Shown here: in pieces, positions 7,631 through 16,220 of the stretch
Layout of the letters: each line of letters opens with the position of its first letter
Numbering within the stretch: position 1 is the first letter of the stretch
Assembly: GCA_947632645.1 (NCBI GenBank)
Contig: CANRQB010000010.1
Span: 1 to 32,505, forward strand
DNA: 32,505 nucleotides
From: an uncultured Clostridia bacterium
GTDB taxonomy: Bacteria > Bacillota > Clostridia > Christensenellales > UBA1242
Direction: 5' to 3'
Position numbers and translations under genes: made by a program
The notes under the pieces: generated by a model
What the model was told of the DNA's origin: nothing
The model's input: the letters and a program-made list of their open reading frames with translations, nothing else
The model's database searches: none

Positions 7631-8689
7631 TTAAAAACTTTGAAGTTTTAAACGGATTTGTGCTTTTAACTCTTCTAAATTTTTGCCCGATTTGGCTTGC
7701 AACTTTACTGTGGTGTATGGATATTTTTTTAGTTTTTCAATTTCGCTATTGTTTAATTTATCCACTTTATTGTAAACTAAAATTACCTTATTTGGGTCTA
7801 TCTCCATGCGCTTAAATTCTTGCTCTACAACTGAAATTTGTTCGTACTTATGTGGGTCGGATGCGTCCACAACCATAACCAACACATTTGCGTCCAAAGT
7901 TTCCTCTAGCGTGGCAGAAAAGGCATACATAAGTTCGTGTGGGAGGTTGCTTACAAAGCCCACCGTATCTATAAGCACATACTCTACCCCGGCATCCCAT
8001 ACCTTTTTGGTTAAAACATCCAGTGTGGCAAACAATCTGTTATCTGCATATGTGCCAACTTTAGTTATTGTGTTCATAAGTGTGGATTTTCCGGCATTTG
8101 TATATCCAACCAATGCCACGCTTTTCATGCTATTTACTCGTTGCTTCCTGCTTACTTGGCGGTGCTTGGCAATTTCTTTACATTCACGCTCCAGCTTAGC
8201 TATTTCCTCTTTAATTTTGCGGCGATTAAGTTCAAATTTGGTTTCGCCTACTCGAGTGTTAACCTCCTCACCCTCGTTTAGGCCGTTCAGCCTAGGCAGC
8301 GAATATTTAAGCTGGGCAAGTTTAACCTGCAGTTTGCCCTCGTTGCTTTTTGCGCGCGAGGCAAAGATATCCAGTATAAGCATAGTGCGGTCGATAACCT
8401 TAATGCCTATTTCTTCGCCCAAATTCCTTAGTTGGCTGCCGGTTAGTGGGCAATCAAAAATAACCACATCCGCCTGTAAATTTTTGGCTTCGGCAGCAAT
8501 TTCTTCCACTTTGCCTATGCCAAAATAGGTGCGTGCGTTAAGTTCTTTAACTATAAACACATTGGTTTTTACCACGCCCAACAGTGCACTTTCTGCAAGT
8601 TGTTCAAGTTCTTTTGCCCTATAATCCGCATCAACATCGCTTAAATATGGGCAAACAAGATACGATTTTTCTTTAATTACATTTTCCAT
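7631..8689 (-). CDS. hflX: GTPase HflX
   Basis: N-terminal HflX domain (ARTYFGIGKVEEIA). G1 GYTNAGKSTLMN, G3 DTVGF, G4 NKVD. Confidence 0.95.
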   Translation of the reverse strand: MENVIKEKSYLVCPYLSDVDADYRAKELEQLAESALLGVVKTNVFIVKELNARTYFGIGKVEEIAAEAKNLQADVVIFDCPLTGSQLRNLGEEIGIKVIDRTMLILDIFASRAKSNEGKLQVKLAQLKYSLPRLNGLNEGEEVNTRVGETKFELNRRKIKEEIAKLERECKEIAKHRQVSRKQRVNSMKSVALVGYTNAGKSTLMNTITKVGTYADNRLFATLDVLTKKVWDAGVEYVLIDTVGFVSNLPHELMYAFSATLEETLDANVLVMVVDASDPHKYEQISVVEQEFKRMEIDPNKVILVYNKVDKLNNSEIEKLKKYPYTTVKLQAKSGKNLEELKAQIRLKLQSF

Positions 8690-8795
8690 AAAGTTATTAT
8701 AACAAAAATTTGCATCAAAGTCAATTATTAAGATAATTTTTTAAATTGGATAATTTATTATTGCAAAATTTACACTTTTATGCTAAAATGGGCAT

Positions 8796-9596
8796 ATGCG
8801 AATTTGTAATTTAGCTAGCGGAAGCGACGGCAACTGCACCTATATAGAGGGCGAAAAAACACGAATTTTGGTTGATTGCGGCAAGCCATTAACCTATGTT
8901 TTTAATACGCTAAACTCAATTGGTGTGGATGCAAGCACAATAGACGCAATACTAATCACACACGAGCATAGCGACCATATTTCGGGCATAAATAAATTTG
9001 CGCGCACATACAACACAAGCATATATGCACATACCTACATAAGTGAAATTTTGTTCCATCAACTTAAAGATGTGCGCGAGCAGATTAATTATTTTGATAG
9101 CGATTTTTATTTGGGCGATTTGCACATTGTTCCATTTCCACTGCCACACGATAGCAAATATTGCGTGGGCTATAGGATAGAACAAGGCGATGCAGTGGTT
9201 AGCGTGTGCACCGACCTAGGAAGTTTCCCTGACCAAGCGTTTGATATGGTTAAGGGCAGCGCGCTTGTTTATCTAGAAAGCAATTACGACCCAGAAATGC
9301 TTATGAGCTACCCCGGCTACCCACCCTTTTTAAAGCGCAGGATAAATAGCGGGAGGGGGCATCTTAGCAACAACGATTGCGCACGTGCAATAGAAAAGCT
9401 TGTACATACCGGTACCCGGCTTGTTGTTTTAAGCCATATAAGCAAACACACCAACACGGATAACCTTGCTGTAGCCACAGTTGCAAGCTATTTGGAAAGC
9501 AGAAATATAATACCAAATGTTAACATTAAATTAGATATTACACACCACACCGAACGCGGCACAATTTTTAGAATTAACCCTACTAACTCTTTTTGA
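8796..9596 (+). CDS. walJ: MBL-fold metallohydrolase, WalJ/YycJ (VicX) family
   Basis: LASGSDGNCTYIEGEKTRILVDCG at the N-terminus. Metal-binding THEHSDH, then LPHDSKYCVGYRI, and RGHLSNNDCA. Confidence 0.9.
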   Translation: MRICNLASGSDGNCTYIEGEKTRILVDCGKPLTYVFNTLNSIGVDASTIDAILITHEHSDHISGINKFARTYNTSIYAHTYISEILFHQLKDVREQINYFDSDFYLGDLHIVPFPLPHDSKYCVGYRIEQGDAVVSVCTDLGSFPDQAFDMVKGSALVYLESNYDPEMLMSYPGYPPFLKRRINSGRGHLSNNDCARAIEKLVHTGTRLVVLSHISKHTNTDNLAVATVASYLESRNIIPNVNIKLDITHHTERGTIFRINPTNSF

Positions 9597-9614
9597 CAAA
9601 AAGAGTTGCAGAAA
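9585..9614 (+). terminator. hairpin overlapping the walJ stop codon
   Basis: AACTCTTTTT-GAC-AAAAAGAGTT. A second similar hairpin lies at 9685-9708. Confidence 0.55.
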
Positions 9615-9767
9615 AATCCACATAAAAATAATTGTAAAAATTTTAAGAGTAGAAATAACCCAGAAGAAATAAAAATTAAATTATCTACTCTTTTTTTATA
9701 AAGAGTAGCAGAAAAATATGTGTAAATTATAAAATATTTGGCTTTTTGTTACTTTTCTAGTATGGAA

Positions 9768-9954
9768 AATTTAAGCGTAGGAAAGCATAATTTAAAAACT
9801 TTCCCCGCTGCAGCTCCCACACGAAGAGATGCTTAATTCAGGAAAAGAAGTAATGAAGGAAAACCAGTCGGTGTTCCTTCATAGTGAAGGCGGAAACAAA
9901 CTTCAGGTTACAATTAATTTGCTTGTCAAATTAATTTAGCAAAAGTGCAGTTTA
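9768..9954 (-). repeat. inverted composite AT-hairpin repeat abutting the rubrerythrin stop codon
   Basis: The reverse complement begins TAAACTGCACTTTTGCTAAATTAATTTGACAAGCAAATTAATTGTAA and ends GGGAGCTGCAGCGGGGAAAGTTTTTAAATTATGCTTTCCT, matching 1141-1290. The internal hairpin is ATGAAGGAA..TTCCTTCAT. Confidence 0.75.
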
Positions 9955-10542
9955 CGCCAAATCGAAATCGATGCGGAAATACCCCTGTTCCATATTGCAA
10001 AGTGGACAGGTTTTTGGTGCGGATTTTGCCTCCACCACCGTGCCGCAATTATCACACTTAAACGCGTGTGAACCGGATTTGCATTTGTATAGTGCGTTCT
10101 TTTTAAGCATATCATGAAGTTTAGTTAAGGTTTGCCTGTGCGAGCGTTCAACAAGCGAAATTTTGTCAAACATATCAGCAACATCCTTATACCCCTCATC
10201 CCTTGCAGTAACAGCAAACGATGGGTAGATAGTTTCGCCACTCATGCGCTCGTTTTCCGCCTCTAACTTTAACAGATCTACAAGTGGTGCACTCCTAAAT
10301 GGATAGCCCGCCTTGATATCGATATTTTGCACATTTTGCCCGCCATACTCGCCTATTTTTTGAAAGATGAGTTCGGCATGCGCCATTTCGTTATGTGCAA
10401 GTGTGCGAATAAGCGCACTCATATACTGATAGCCCTCCTGTTGTGCCGCTTTTGCCATAAATTGGTAGCGTGCCCCCTCCTGGCATTCGGCGGCGAAGCT
10501 GCGCGCCAGATTGTGTTTTGTTAAACTTTCTTGAAAATCCAT
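9952..10542 (-). CDS. rubrerythrin
   Basis: Ferritin-like diiron domain (EGARYQFMAKAAQQEGY, AHNEMAHAELIF) plus a C-terminal rubredoxin-like FKCDNCGTVVE...CPLC. Start MDFQESL has a GGAGG RBS. Confidence 0.93.
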   Translation of the reverse strand: MDFQESLTKHNLARSFAAECQEGARYQFMAKAAQQEGYQYMSALIRTLAHNEMAHAELIFQKIGEYGGQNVQNIDIKAGYPFRSAPLVDLLKLEAENERMSGETIYPSFAVTARDEGYKDVADMFDKISLVERSHRQTLTKLHDMLKKNALYKCKSGSHAFKCDNCGTVVEAKSAPKTCPLCNMEQGYFRIDFDLA

Positions 10543-10699
10543 AATTCCTCCAACAAAATAATTGGCAAATTGCGGCAAAATAAACAGCTCACTTAAATTA
10601 ACCAAAATATTACAAAAAAAGCCAAAATTGTTAAAATTTGGTGTGCCTAAAATTACATATTAAAATAAAAAAATGCCACACTAACACTGGGAGGTTAAT

Positions 10700-10867
10700 A
10701 TGACAAAATACAGACCAGGCGAAAAAGTGCCAATGAGCTGTGACTACACTGCTTATGACGCACAAGGCCATAATGGCGGCACAACCTATCTAGAGGAAGG
10801 CAGCCGTTTTCCTGCTACTCAGCACGAGGGCAGCTATTATGTGATGAACATGAAAAACAATAAATAA
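10700..10867 (+). CDS. YjzC-like small protein (55 aa), not in the supplied ORF track
   Basis: Translation MTKYRPGEKVPMSCDYTAYDAQGHNGGTTYLEEGSRFPATQHEGSYYVMNMKNNK*. GGGAGG RBS, RPGEKVP and a GSRFP motif resembling YjzC, followed by a strong terminator. Confidence 0.78.
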   Translation: MTKYRPGEKVPMSCDYTAYDAQGHNGGTTYLEEGSRFPATQHEGSYYVMNMKNNK

Positions 10868-10870
10868 TTT

Positions 10871-10895
10871 ATGCAGGCATCAGCCTGCATTTTTA
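10871..10895 (+). terminator. Rho-independent terminator after the YjzC-like gene
   Basis: ATGCAGGC-ATCA-GCCTGCAT followed by TTTTT. Confidence 0.85.
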
Positions 10896-11149
10896 ATATA
10901 TAATAACTCAAAAAACCAATTCAACCAAAATTTATACAAAATTTTATATTGATAACTATAAAAACATTAATAGTATTAATGTCTTTTAATATCTTAATAA
11001 CTATAGTTATAACGGATAACTTTAAATTGTTTTAATTACTATTGTAATTATGCCATATTTTATTATTTTAATAACTAAGTTTAAGAATATAGTTTAAATG
11101 GAAAAAGCCCTTATTTTTGCTTACTTTTTTAAAGTAAGTTGTTAATATG

Positions 11150-11250
11150 GGGCTCCCACAAAAAAGCAGTTTTTTGTGGGATAAGGAGCAATAACCCTAA
11201 AGATGAGTTTTGCTTTAGCAAAACAATTATAGAGTGGTTAATTGCGACGC
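11150..11250 (-). repeat. structured intergenic element S1, copy 3 (inverted)
   Basis: The reverse complement reads GTCGCAATTAACC..GTTTTGCTAAAGCAAAAC..GGTTATTGCTCCTTATCCCACAAAAAACTGCTTTTTTGTGGGAGCCCC. P1 11236-11244/11189-11196, P2 11207-11224, P3 11155-11180. Confidence 0.82.
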
Positions 11251-11271
11251 GTCTAGCATAGAAAAGTTAAT

Positions 11272-11293
11272 AAAAAATCACCCTATTGGGTGA
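11272..11293 (-). terminator. Rho-independent terminator of the 79-aa membrane protein gene
   Basis: Minus strand TCACCC-AATA-GGGTGA followed by TTTTTTA. Confidence 0.75.
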
Positions 11294-11297
11294 CTAA

Positions 11298-11537
11298 TTA
11301 ACCTTTATAGAATGTATCCTCTATTGGCAGGGCGATGCAAACCATACCAACTAGTACAAGTGCAAGGCCGGTGTATAAAATGCCTTGATACAATTTGTCG
11401 GTTTTATCCAACACCTCTTGTTTGCGGATAAGCATAGTTAAACGCTTAGCAATGCAGCATACAACAAGCCCTACAACTGCAAAAATTATTCCAATAATAA
11501 CGGTGTATCTTAATAAAAATTCTTGTGGTTTTAACAT
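11298..11537 (-). CDS. hypothetical small membrane protein (79 aa)
   Basis: Two predicted TM segments. AAGGAGT RBS upstream of the ATG. Confidence 0.7.
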   Translation of the reverse strand: MLKPQEFLLRYTVIIGIIFAVVGLVVCCIAKRLTMLIRKQEVLDKTDKLYQGILYTGLALVLVGMVCIALPIEDTFYKG

Positions 11538-11615
11538 AATAACTCCTTAATTAAATATATTCTAGCACCAAATTATTTATTTGTCAATACCTAATTTGTT
11601 ATTTTTTAAAATTTT

Positions 11616-12146
11616 TTAACTTTTTGGTTTTATAAGGCCAAACCTAACTAGATAATAAACCTTATACCCTATTGAAAATGCTGCAGTAAGCATTAATGCC
11701 ACAAGGGCGATTATTGCTGGCACGTTGTAGAAGAAGGCAAACGCTAAGGTTAAAAGTGCCAAGCATTCAAACAACATGTAGCAAAAATCCACTGCCGAAA
11801 TAAGTTCGGGCATAGTTCTGCCATAAAAACATACTAACATAACGTTATATATAACAACAAGCACAACTGCAAAAATGCCAAACACCTTGTTGATGTCGCC
11901 CTTTACCATATAAAGTATAATAATTGTGGCAAACACGGCAACCGAGGCGATTGCGTTTATAATTATATGAGTTTTGTTGTTTTTATCTTTAAATAACTCC
12001 AGCCAAATTTTAATAAGCAACACGCCTGCAATAAATAAGCCCAAGCCCCACTCTTCTTTTATCATTACACTGGCAAAAACAACCATTGGAAGAAGTGCAA
12101 GTTCTACTGCAAACAAGATTTTAAAGAAAATATCATTTTTTGCCAT
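11616..12146 (-). CDS. hypothetical multi-TM membrane protein
   Basis: Start MAKNDIFF preferred, with an AGGAGA RBS. Several hydrophobic helices. Confidence 0.75.
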   Translation of the reverse strand: MAKNDIFFKILFAVELALLPMVVFASVMIKEEWGLGLFIAGVLLIKIWLELFKDKNNKTHIIINAIASVAVFATIIILYMVKGDINKVFGIFAVVLVVIYNVMLVCFYGRTMPELISAVDFCYMLFECLALLTLAFAFFYNVPAIIALVALMLTAAFSIGYKVYYLVRFGLIKPKS

Positions 12147-12227
12147 ATTATCTCCTAACAACTATTATTATAACAAACTTTTTGGGTTTTTACAACTATT
12201 TTAAGCCAATTTTTATTTTTTTAACAC

Positions 12228-12321
12228 GGGGCGGGGATTTATGCGCCCGCAACGGGCGCATGGCGGGCGGCATGCCGCCCGCAGTGCGCAAAACATTGTT
12301 TTGCACTTTAAGCCCCGCCCC
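12228..12321. repeat. cloverleaf-like GC-rich inverted-repeat element, copy 2
   Basis: Outer stem GGGGCGGGG (12228-12236)/CCCCGCCCC (12313-12321). Arms: ATGCGCCCG-CAA-CGGGCGCAT (12241-12261), GCGGGCGGCATGCCGCCCGC (12263-12282), GTGCgcAAAAC-ATT-GTTTTGCAC (12284-12306). Confidence 0.88.
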
Positions 12322-12413
12322 CACGCACAAATTTAGCACAAAATGTTTATATGCTCATATTATGAATTATGGAAGAATTAAACCACTATAAACCTTCCAC
12401 AAAAGGAGAAATA

Positions 12414-13421
12414 ATGAAAAAACTTTCAGTTTTTCTGATGGTTATCGTTTGCATTTTTTCTGTTTGCCTAGTTGGCTGCAAGAAAAAAACAGACGACAAC
12501 ACCATTAGAGTTAGCGAAGTTACCCACTCTATCTTTTATGCTCCATTCTATGCGGCAGAAAACATGGGCTATTTTGACGAACAAGGCATAAAGATAAGCC
12601 TAACCAACGCGGGCGGAAGCGATGCGGTTATGACCTCGCTTGTATCCGGCAATGCGGATGTTGGACTTATGGGCCCAGAAAGTTTGGTTTATGTGCGCAA
12701 TCAGGGTATGCAAAATGCCCCAGTTGCCTTTGCACAACTAACCAACTGCGATGGCTCGTTCCTTGTAGGCCGCAATGATGAAGCACAAAATTGGCAATGG
12801 GAAAATTTACGCGGCAAACGCATTATAGGTGGCCGCAAAGGTGGCATGCCTGCCATGATTTTGCAATACATTTTGGAAGATCACGGCCTAACCCTTGGCA
12901 CAAACACAGCGAACGGCGAAACCTATATAGACACCAGCATAGATTTTGCATTAAACGTACCATCCTTCTTAGGTGGCACAGGCGATTACTGCACTATGTT
13001 CGAGCCAACCGCCAGCCAAACCGAGCTAGACAATCAGGGGTATATTGTTGCCGCGCTTGGCGAAGAGTTAAGTGATATACCTTACACTGCATTTTGCTCT
13101 ACTGCAAACTATCTTAACAACCACGGCGATAAACTGCAAAAATTTGTGGCAGCGCTTAAAAAGGGTTACGACTATTTAATGGCAGCAACCGACCAGCAAA
13201 TTGTAGATAGTTTAAAACCAAGTTTTTCTACTACCAGTGACGAACTAATTATTAAATCTGTTAAAAATTACATTCGCATTGGCGCATATGCAGATAGTTT
13301 TGTGCTAAGCGAAAGCGCTTGGAACACTTTGCTTGACATTTTGGATAATGCGGGCGAACTTAAAGGTGCGCGCGTAAGTTACACCGATGCAGTTAACACA
13401 CAATTTGCAAGTTTAGTATAA
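12414..13421 (+). CDS. ABC transporter substrate-binding lipoprotein (NMT1/THI5/SsuA-like)
   Basis: Signal peptide with lipobox LVGCKKK. IFYAPFYAAENMGYFDEQGIKISL and GSDAVMTSLVSGNADVGLMGPE are typical of the NMT1/SsuA family. AAAGGAG RBS. Confidence 0.9.
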   Translation: MKKLSVFLMVIVCIFSVCLVGCKKKTDDNTIRVSEVTHSIFYAPFYAAENMGYFDEQGIKISLTNAGGSDAVMTSLVSGNADVGLMGPESLVYVRNQGMQNAPVAFAQLTNCDGSFLVGRNDEAQNWQWENLRGKRIIGGRKGGMPAMILQYILEDHGLTLGTNTANGETYIDTSIDFALNVPSFLGGTGDYCTMFEPTASQTELDNQGYIVAALGEELSDIPYTAFCSTANYLNNHGDKLQKFVAALKKGYDYLMAATDQQIVDSLKPSFSTTSDELIIKSVKNYIRIGAYADSFVLSESAWNTLLDILDNAGELKGARVSYTDAVNTQFASLV

Positions 13422-14191
13422 TGGATATTGTAAAAATAGAAAATCTAAATTTAATCTATCAAAGTGTAAAAAGCGAAACTAAAGCGCTAGAGGATATAAA
13501 TTTGGATGTACAGCCTTACGAGTTTGTTTCTATTGTGGGCCCGTCCGGATGCGGCAAAACCACTATTTTGTCGCTTATTGCGGGGCTTATTAAGCCAACA
13601 AGCGGCAGTATTAAAGTGCAAGGCGAAACGCCCAATCCAAAGCGGGATATTTGCGGATATATGTTTCAGCGCGACAATCTTTTGCCATGGCGGAACATAG
13701 AAAAAAATCTATATTTCGGCTTGGAGATAAAGCACAAAAAAACCAAAGAGAACAAGGACTACGCGTGCGAACTTGCCGCCAAATATGGCTTGGGTGAGTT
13801 TTTAAAAAAGCATCCACACGAGCTAAGCGGGGGCATGCGCCAGCGCGTTTCCCTAATTAGAACACTTGCGCTAAAACCCGAATTGTTGCTGCTTGACGAG
13901 CCGTTTAGTGCGCTTGACTATCAAACGCGGCTTAACCTTTGCGATGATATATTCCACATTATAAAAAGCGAAAATAAAACCGCAATTTTGGTTACGCACG
14001 ATATTCAAGAAGCAATAAGCATGAGCGATAGGATTATTGTGCTATCCGCCCGCCCGGGCAAGGTTAAAGCGGTGCATAAATTGGATTTTAAACCTAGTTT
14101 AACCCCGTTTGAACGCAGAAACACGGATAAGGCAAAACAACTGTTTGATACAATCTGGCAGGAAATACAAAATGAAAAAGCAAATATATAG
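13421..14191 (+). CDS. ABC transporter ATP-binding protein (NitT/TauT/SsuB-type)
   Basis: Walker A GPSGCGKTT, signature LSGGMRQRV, Walker B LLLLDEPFSALD. Confidence 0.95.
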   Translation: MDIVKIENLNLIYQSVKSETKALEDINLDVQPYEFVSIVGPSGCGKTTILSLIAGLIKPTSGSIKVQGETPNPKRDICGYMFQRDNLLPWRNIEKNLYFGLEIKHKKTKENKDYACELAAKYGLGEFLKKHPHELSGGMRQRVSLIRTLALKPELLLLDEPFSALDYQTRLNLCDDIFHIIKSENKTAILVTHDIQEAISMSDRIIVLSARPGKVKAVHKLDFKPSLTPFERRNTDKAKQLFDTIWQEIQNEKANI

Positions 14192-14978
14192 TGCAGCACA
14201 CAAAAAATTTATACAAAAATATCGCGTAAACAAAGCGATTGTGCTTACAACACAGATACTAATTTTGGTGGCATTTATTTTATGTTGGGAATTGCTAACC
14301 AAATATGAAGTTATAAGTTCTTTCTTCTTTTCTAGCCCAACAAAGATAGCAAAAACAATAAAAGAACTTTATAATAGCGGTGAATTATTTTATCACTCCG
14401 CCATTACGCTTAGCGAAACTCTTATTGGTTTTGCTATTGCAACTGGGATTGGCTTTTTGGTGGCGTTTGTGTTGTGTTATAACAACTTTTTAAGGCGCGT
14501 TAGTGAGCCTTACATTGTTGTGTTAAACTCGCTGCCAAAAATTGCCCTGGGGCCAATTATAATTATATGGTTTGGCGCGGGGCAAAAAGCTATTATATTT
14601 ATGTGCATATTGATTGTTGTTATCGTAACCACACTAAACATTTTAAATAGTTTTATAAGTTGCGATAAACAATTGATTGCCGTTGCTAAATCGTTAGGTG
14701 CAAACAAACTTCAAACATTTTTTAAACTGGTGTTGCCTAGTTCGGTTAAAGATATTGTTGCCACCCTAAAAATTAACGTCGGCTTAAGTTGGATTGGCAG
14801 TATTATGGGTGAATACATGACTAGCAAGGCCGGGCTTGGCTACCTGTTAAAATACGGCGGGCAAGTTATGAACTTAAACCTTGTTATGACCTCCACTGTG
14901 CTACTTTGCATTATGGCAAGTTTGATGTATCTGCTTGTTGCGCTGTTTGAAAAATTGATGAACAAAATTTATAAATAA
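14172..14978 (+). CDS. ABC transporter permease (NitT/TauT/SsuC-type)
   Basis: BPD-transporter motif SLGANKLQTFFKLVLPSSVKDIVATLKINVGLSWIGSIMGEYM. The ATG at 14172 overlaps the ATPase gene. Confidence 0.93.
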   Translation: MKKQIYSAAHKKFIQKYRVNKAIVLTTQILILVAFILCWELLTKYEVISSFFFSSPTKIAKTIKELYNSGELFYHSAITLSETLIGFAIATGIGFLVAFVLCYNNFLRRVSEPYIVVLNSLPKIALGPIIIIWFGAGQKAIIFMCILIVVIVTTLNILNSFISCDKQLIAVAKSLGANKLQTFFKLVLPSSVKDIVATLKINVGLSWIGSIMGEYMTSKAGLGYLLKYGGQVMNLNLVMTSTVLLCIMASLMYLLVALFEKLMNKIYK

Positions 14979-15034
14979 GCACCAAAATTTAAAAAATTAT
15001 TGTAAAATCAGCCCGTTTTACATTAAAATACGCA

Positions 15035-15062
15035 AAAAATCTCCACTTTTGGAGATTTTTTT
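15035..15062 (+). terminator. Rho-independent terminator of the ABC operon
   Basis: AAAAATCTCC-ACTTTT-GGAGATTTTTTT. Confidence 0.85.
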
Positions 15063-15079
15063 GTAAATTATTAAAAATT

Positions 15080-15970
15080 TTATTCTTTTATAATGTTTAA
15101 ATATTTTGTAAGTTGCTCGTTAACATAGTCGGCAAAAAGGTTTTCCATAAACGAAATATCTTTGTTTTGGTGATACTCATCAAAGGCATCGTAATAGCGC
15201 TTTCTATCGGTATATTTTATGTCTATTGGTGGGTAGCCCGCTTTCATAAGTTCTAAATTTACAATCAGCCTACCCGTTCTGCCGTTGCCGTCAATAAACG
15301 GATGTATCGATTCAAAATTAATGTGCAATAAGGCAAGCTTTTTTATTATATTTGTTTCTTTAGATGCATTATAATCCTTAATTAATTTTGCCATTTTTTC
15401 TTGCACAAAAATTGGTGATATTGGCTGATGTTTTGCACCCATAATGTTAACATCCACTTTACGATAAACTCCTTTATCTTGTGGCTTATCGGATAGCACC
15501 AAACTATGAATTTCTTTTATAACGCGTTCGGTTAGTTTGCTCTTTTCTTTAACCAAGCCACAGACATAATCAAACGCATCCTTATGCCCTATTGCCTCCA
15601 AATGGTCTTTAAGTGGTTTTTTGTCTATTGTTATGCCGCGCAGCACAAGGTCGGTTTCCCTTAGTGTAAGTGTGTTGCCTTCAATTGCGTTAGAATTATA
15701 GGTGTACTCCACCCTAAACTCCTCGTTAAGCCGTTCCAATTCGCCTTGAGTTAGCGGGCGAAGGCTATCAAGCAATTTCTTTTTTTGTTCTATCTCGCTA
15801 AAAATATCCACCTTTTTGCGCAAGTCGGCTGGCTTTATTGCATCGGCTGGAATAAGCCAAGATTTGCCAACCTTAATTGCACCATTAATTTGCCCATTTT
15901 CACATAATGCTCTAACTCTTCTTAAAGATATCCTCCACTTTGCCGCCGCTTCTTTTACAGATATAAACAT
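15080..15970 (-). CDS. Fic-domain protein with an N-terminal excisionase-like HTH
   Basis: Fic core HPFIDGNGRTGR. Upstream SNAIEGNTLTLRET resembles the class II inhibitory motif. N-terminus MFISVKEAAAKWRISLRRVRALCENGQINGAIKVGKSWLIPADA. Confidence 0.92.
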   Translation of the reverse strand: MFISVKEAAAKWRISLRRVRALCENGQINGAIKVGKSWLIPADAIKPADLRKKVDIFSEIEQKKKLLDSLRPLTQGELERLNEEFRVEYTYNSNAIEGNTLTLRETDLVLRGITIDKKPLKDHLEAIGHKDAFDYVCGLVKEKSKLTERVIKEIHSLVLSDKPQDKGVYRKVDVNIMGAKHQPISPIFVQEKMAKLIKDYNASKETNIIKKLALLHINFESIHPFIDGNGRTGRLIVNLELMKAGYPPIDIKYTDRKRYYDAFDEYHQNKDISFMENLFADYVNEQLTKYLNIIKE

Positions 15971-16220
15971 ACTTCACCTCAACTATATTATATACCGAAT
16001 GCGGAATAAAATCAAGCATTTTGCGGAATAAAACAAAAAAGTTTTTATAAGCTAATAAATATTCTATTTTAAATTAACACGAAAAAATTTTATTTACAAA
16101 ATGTTACATTATATGTTAATATTTTTGTTTTTTTAGTTTTAAAATTGTTGAGTTTTAGTTTAATATGCTAGACAAAATTTTTTATTTTTGCTAAAATAGA
16201 TTGCGTTAAAGGATTTTTTT

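Noticed and set aside
12160-12413. TPP or other known riboswitch upstream of the NMT1/THI5-like transporter
   Set aside because: No TPP-box consensus strings found. The only structure is the cloverleaf palindrome element, which does not match a riboswitch I recognise.
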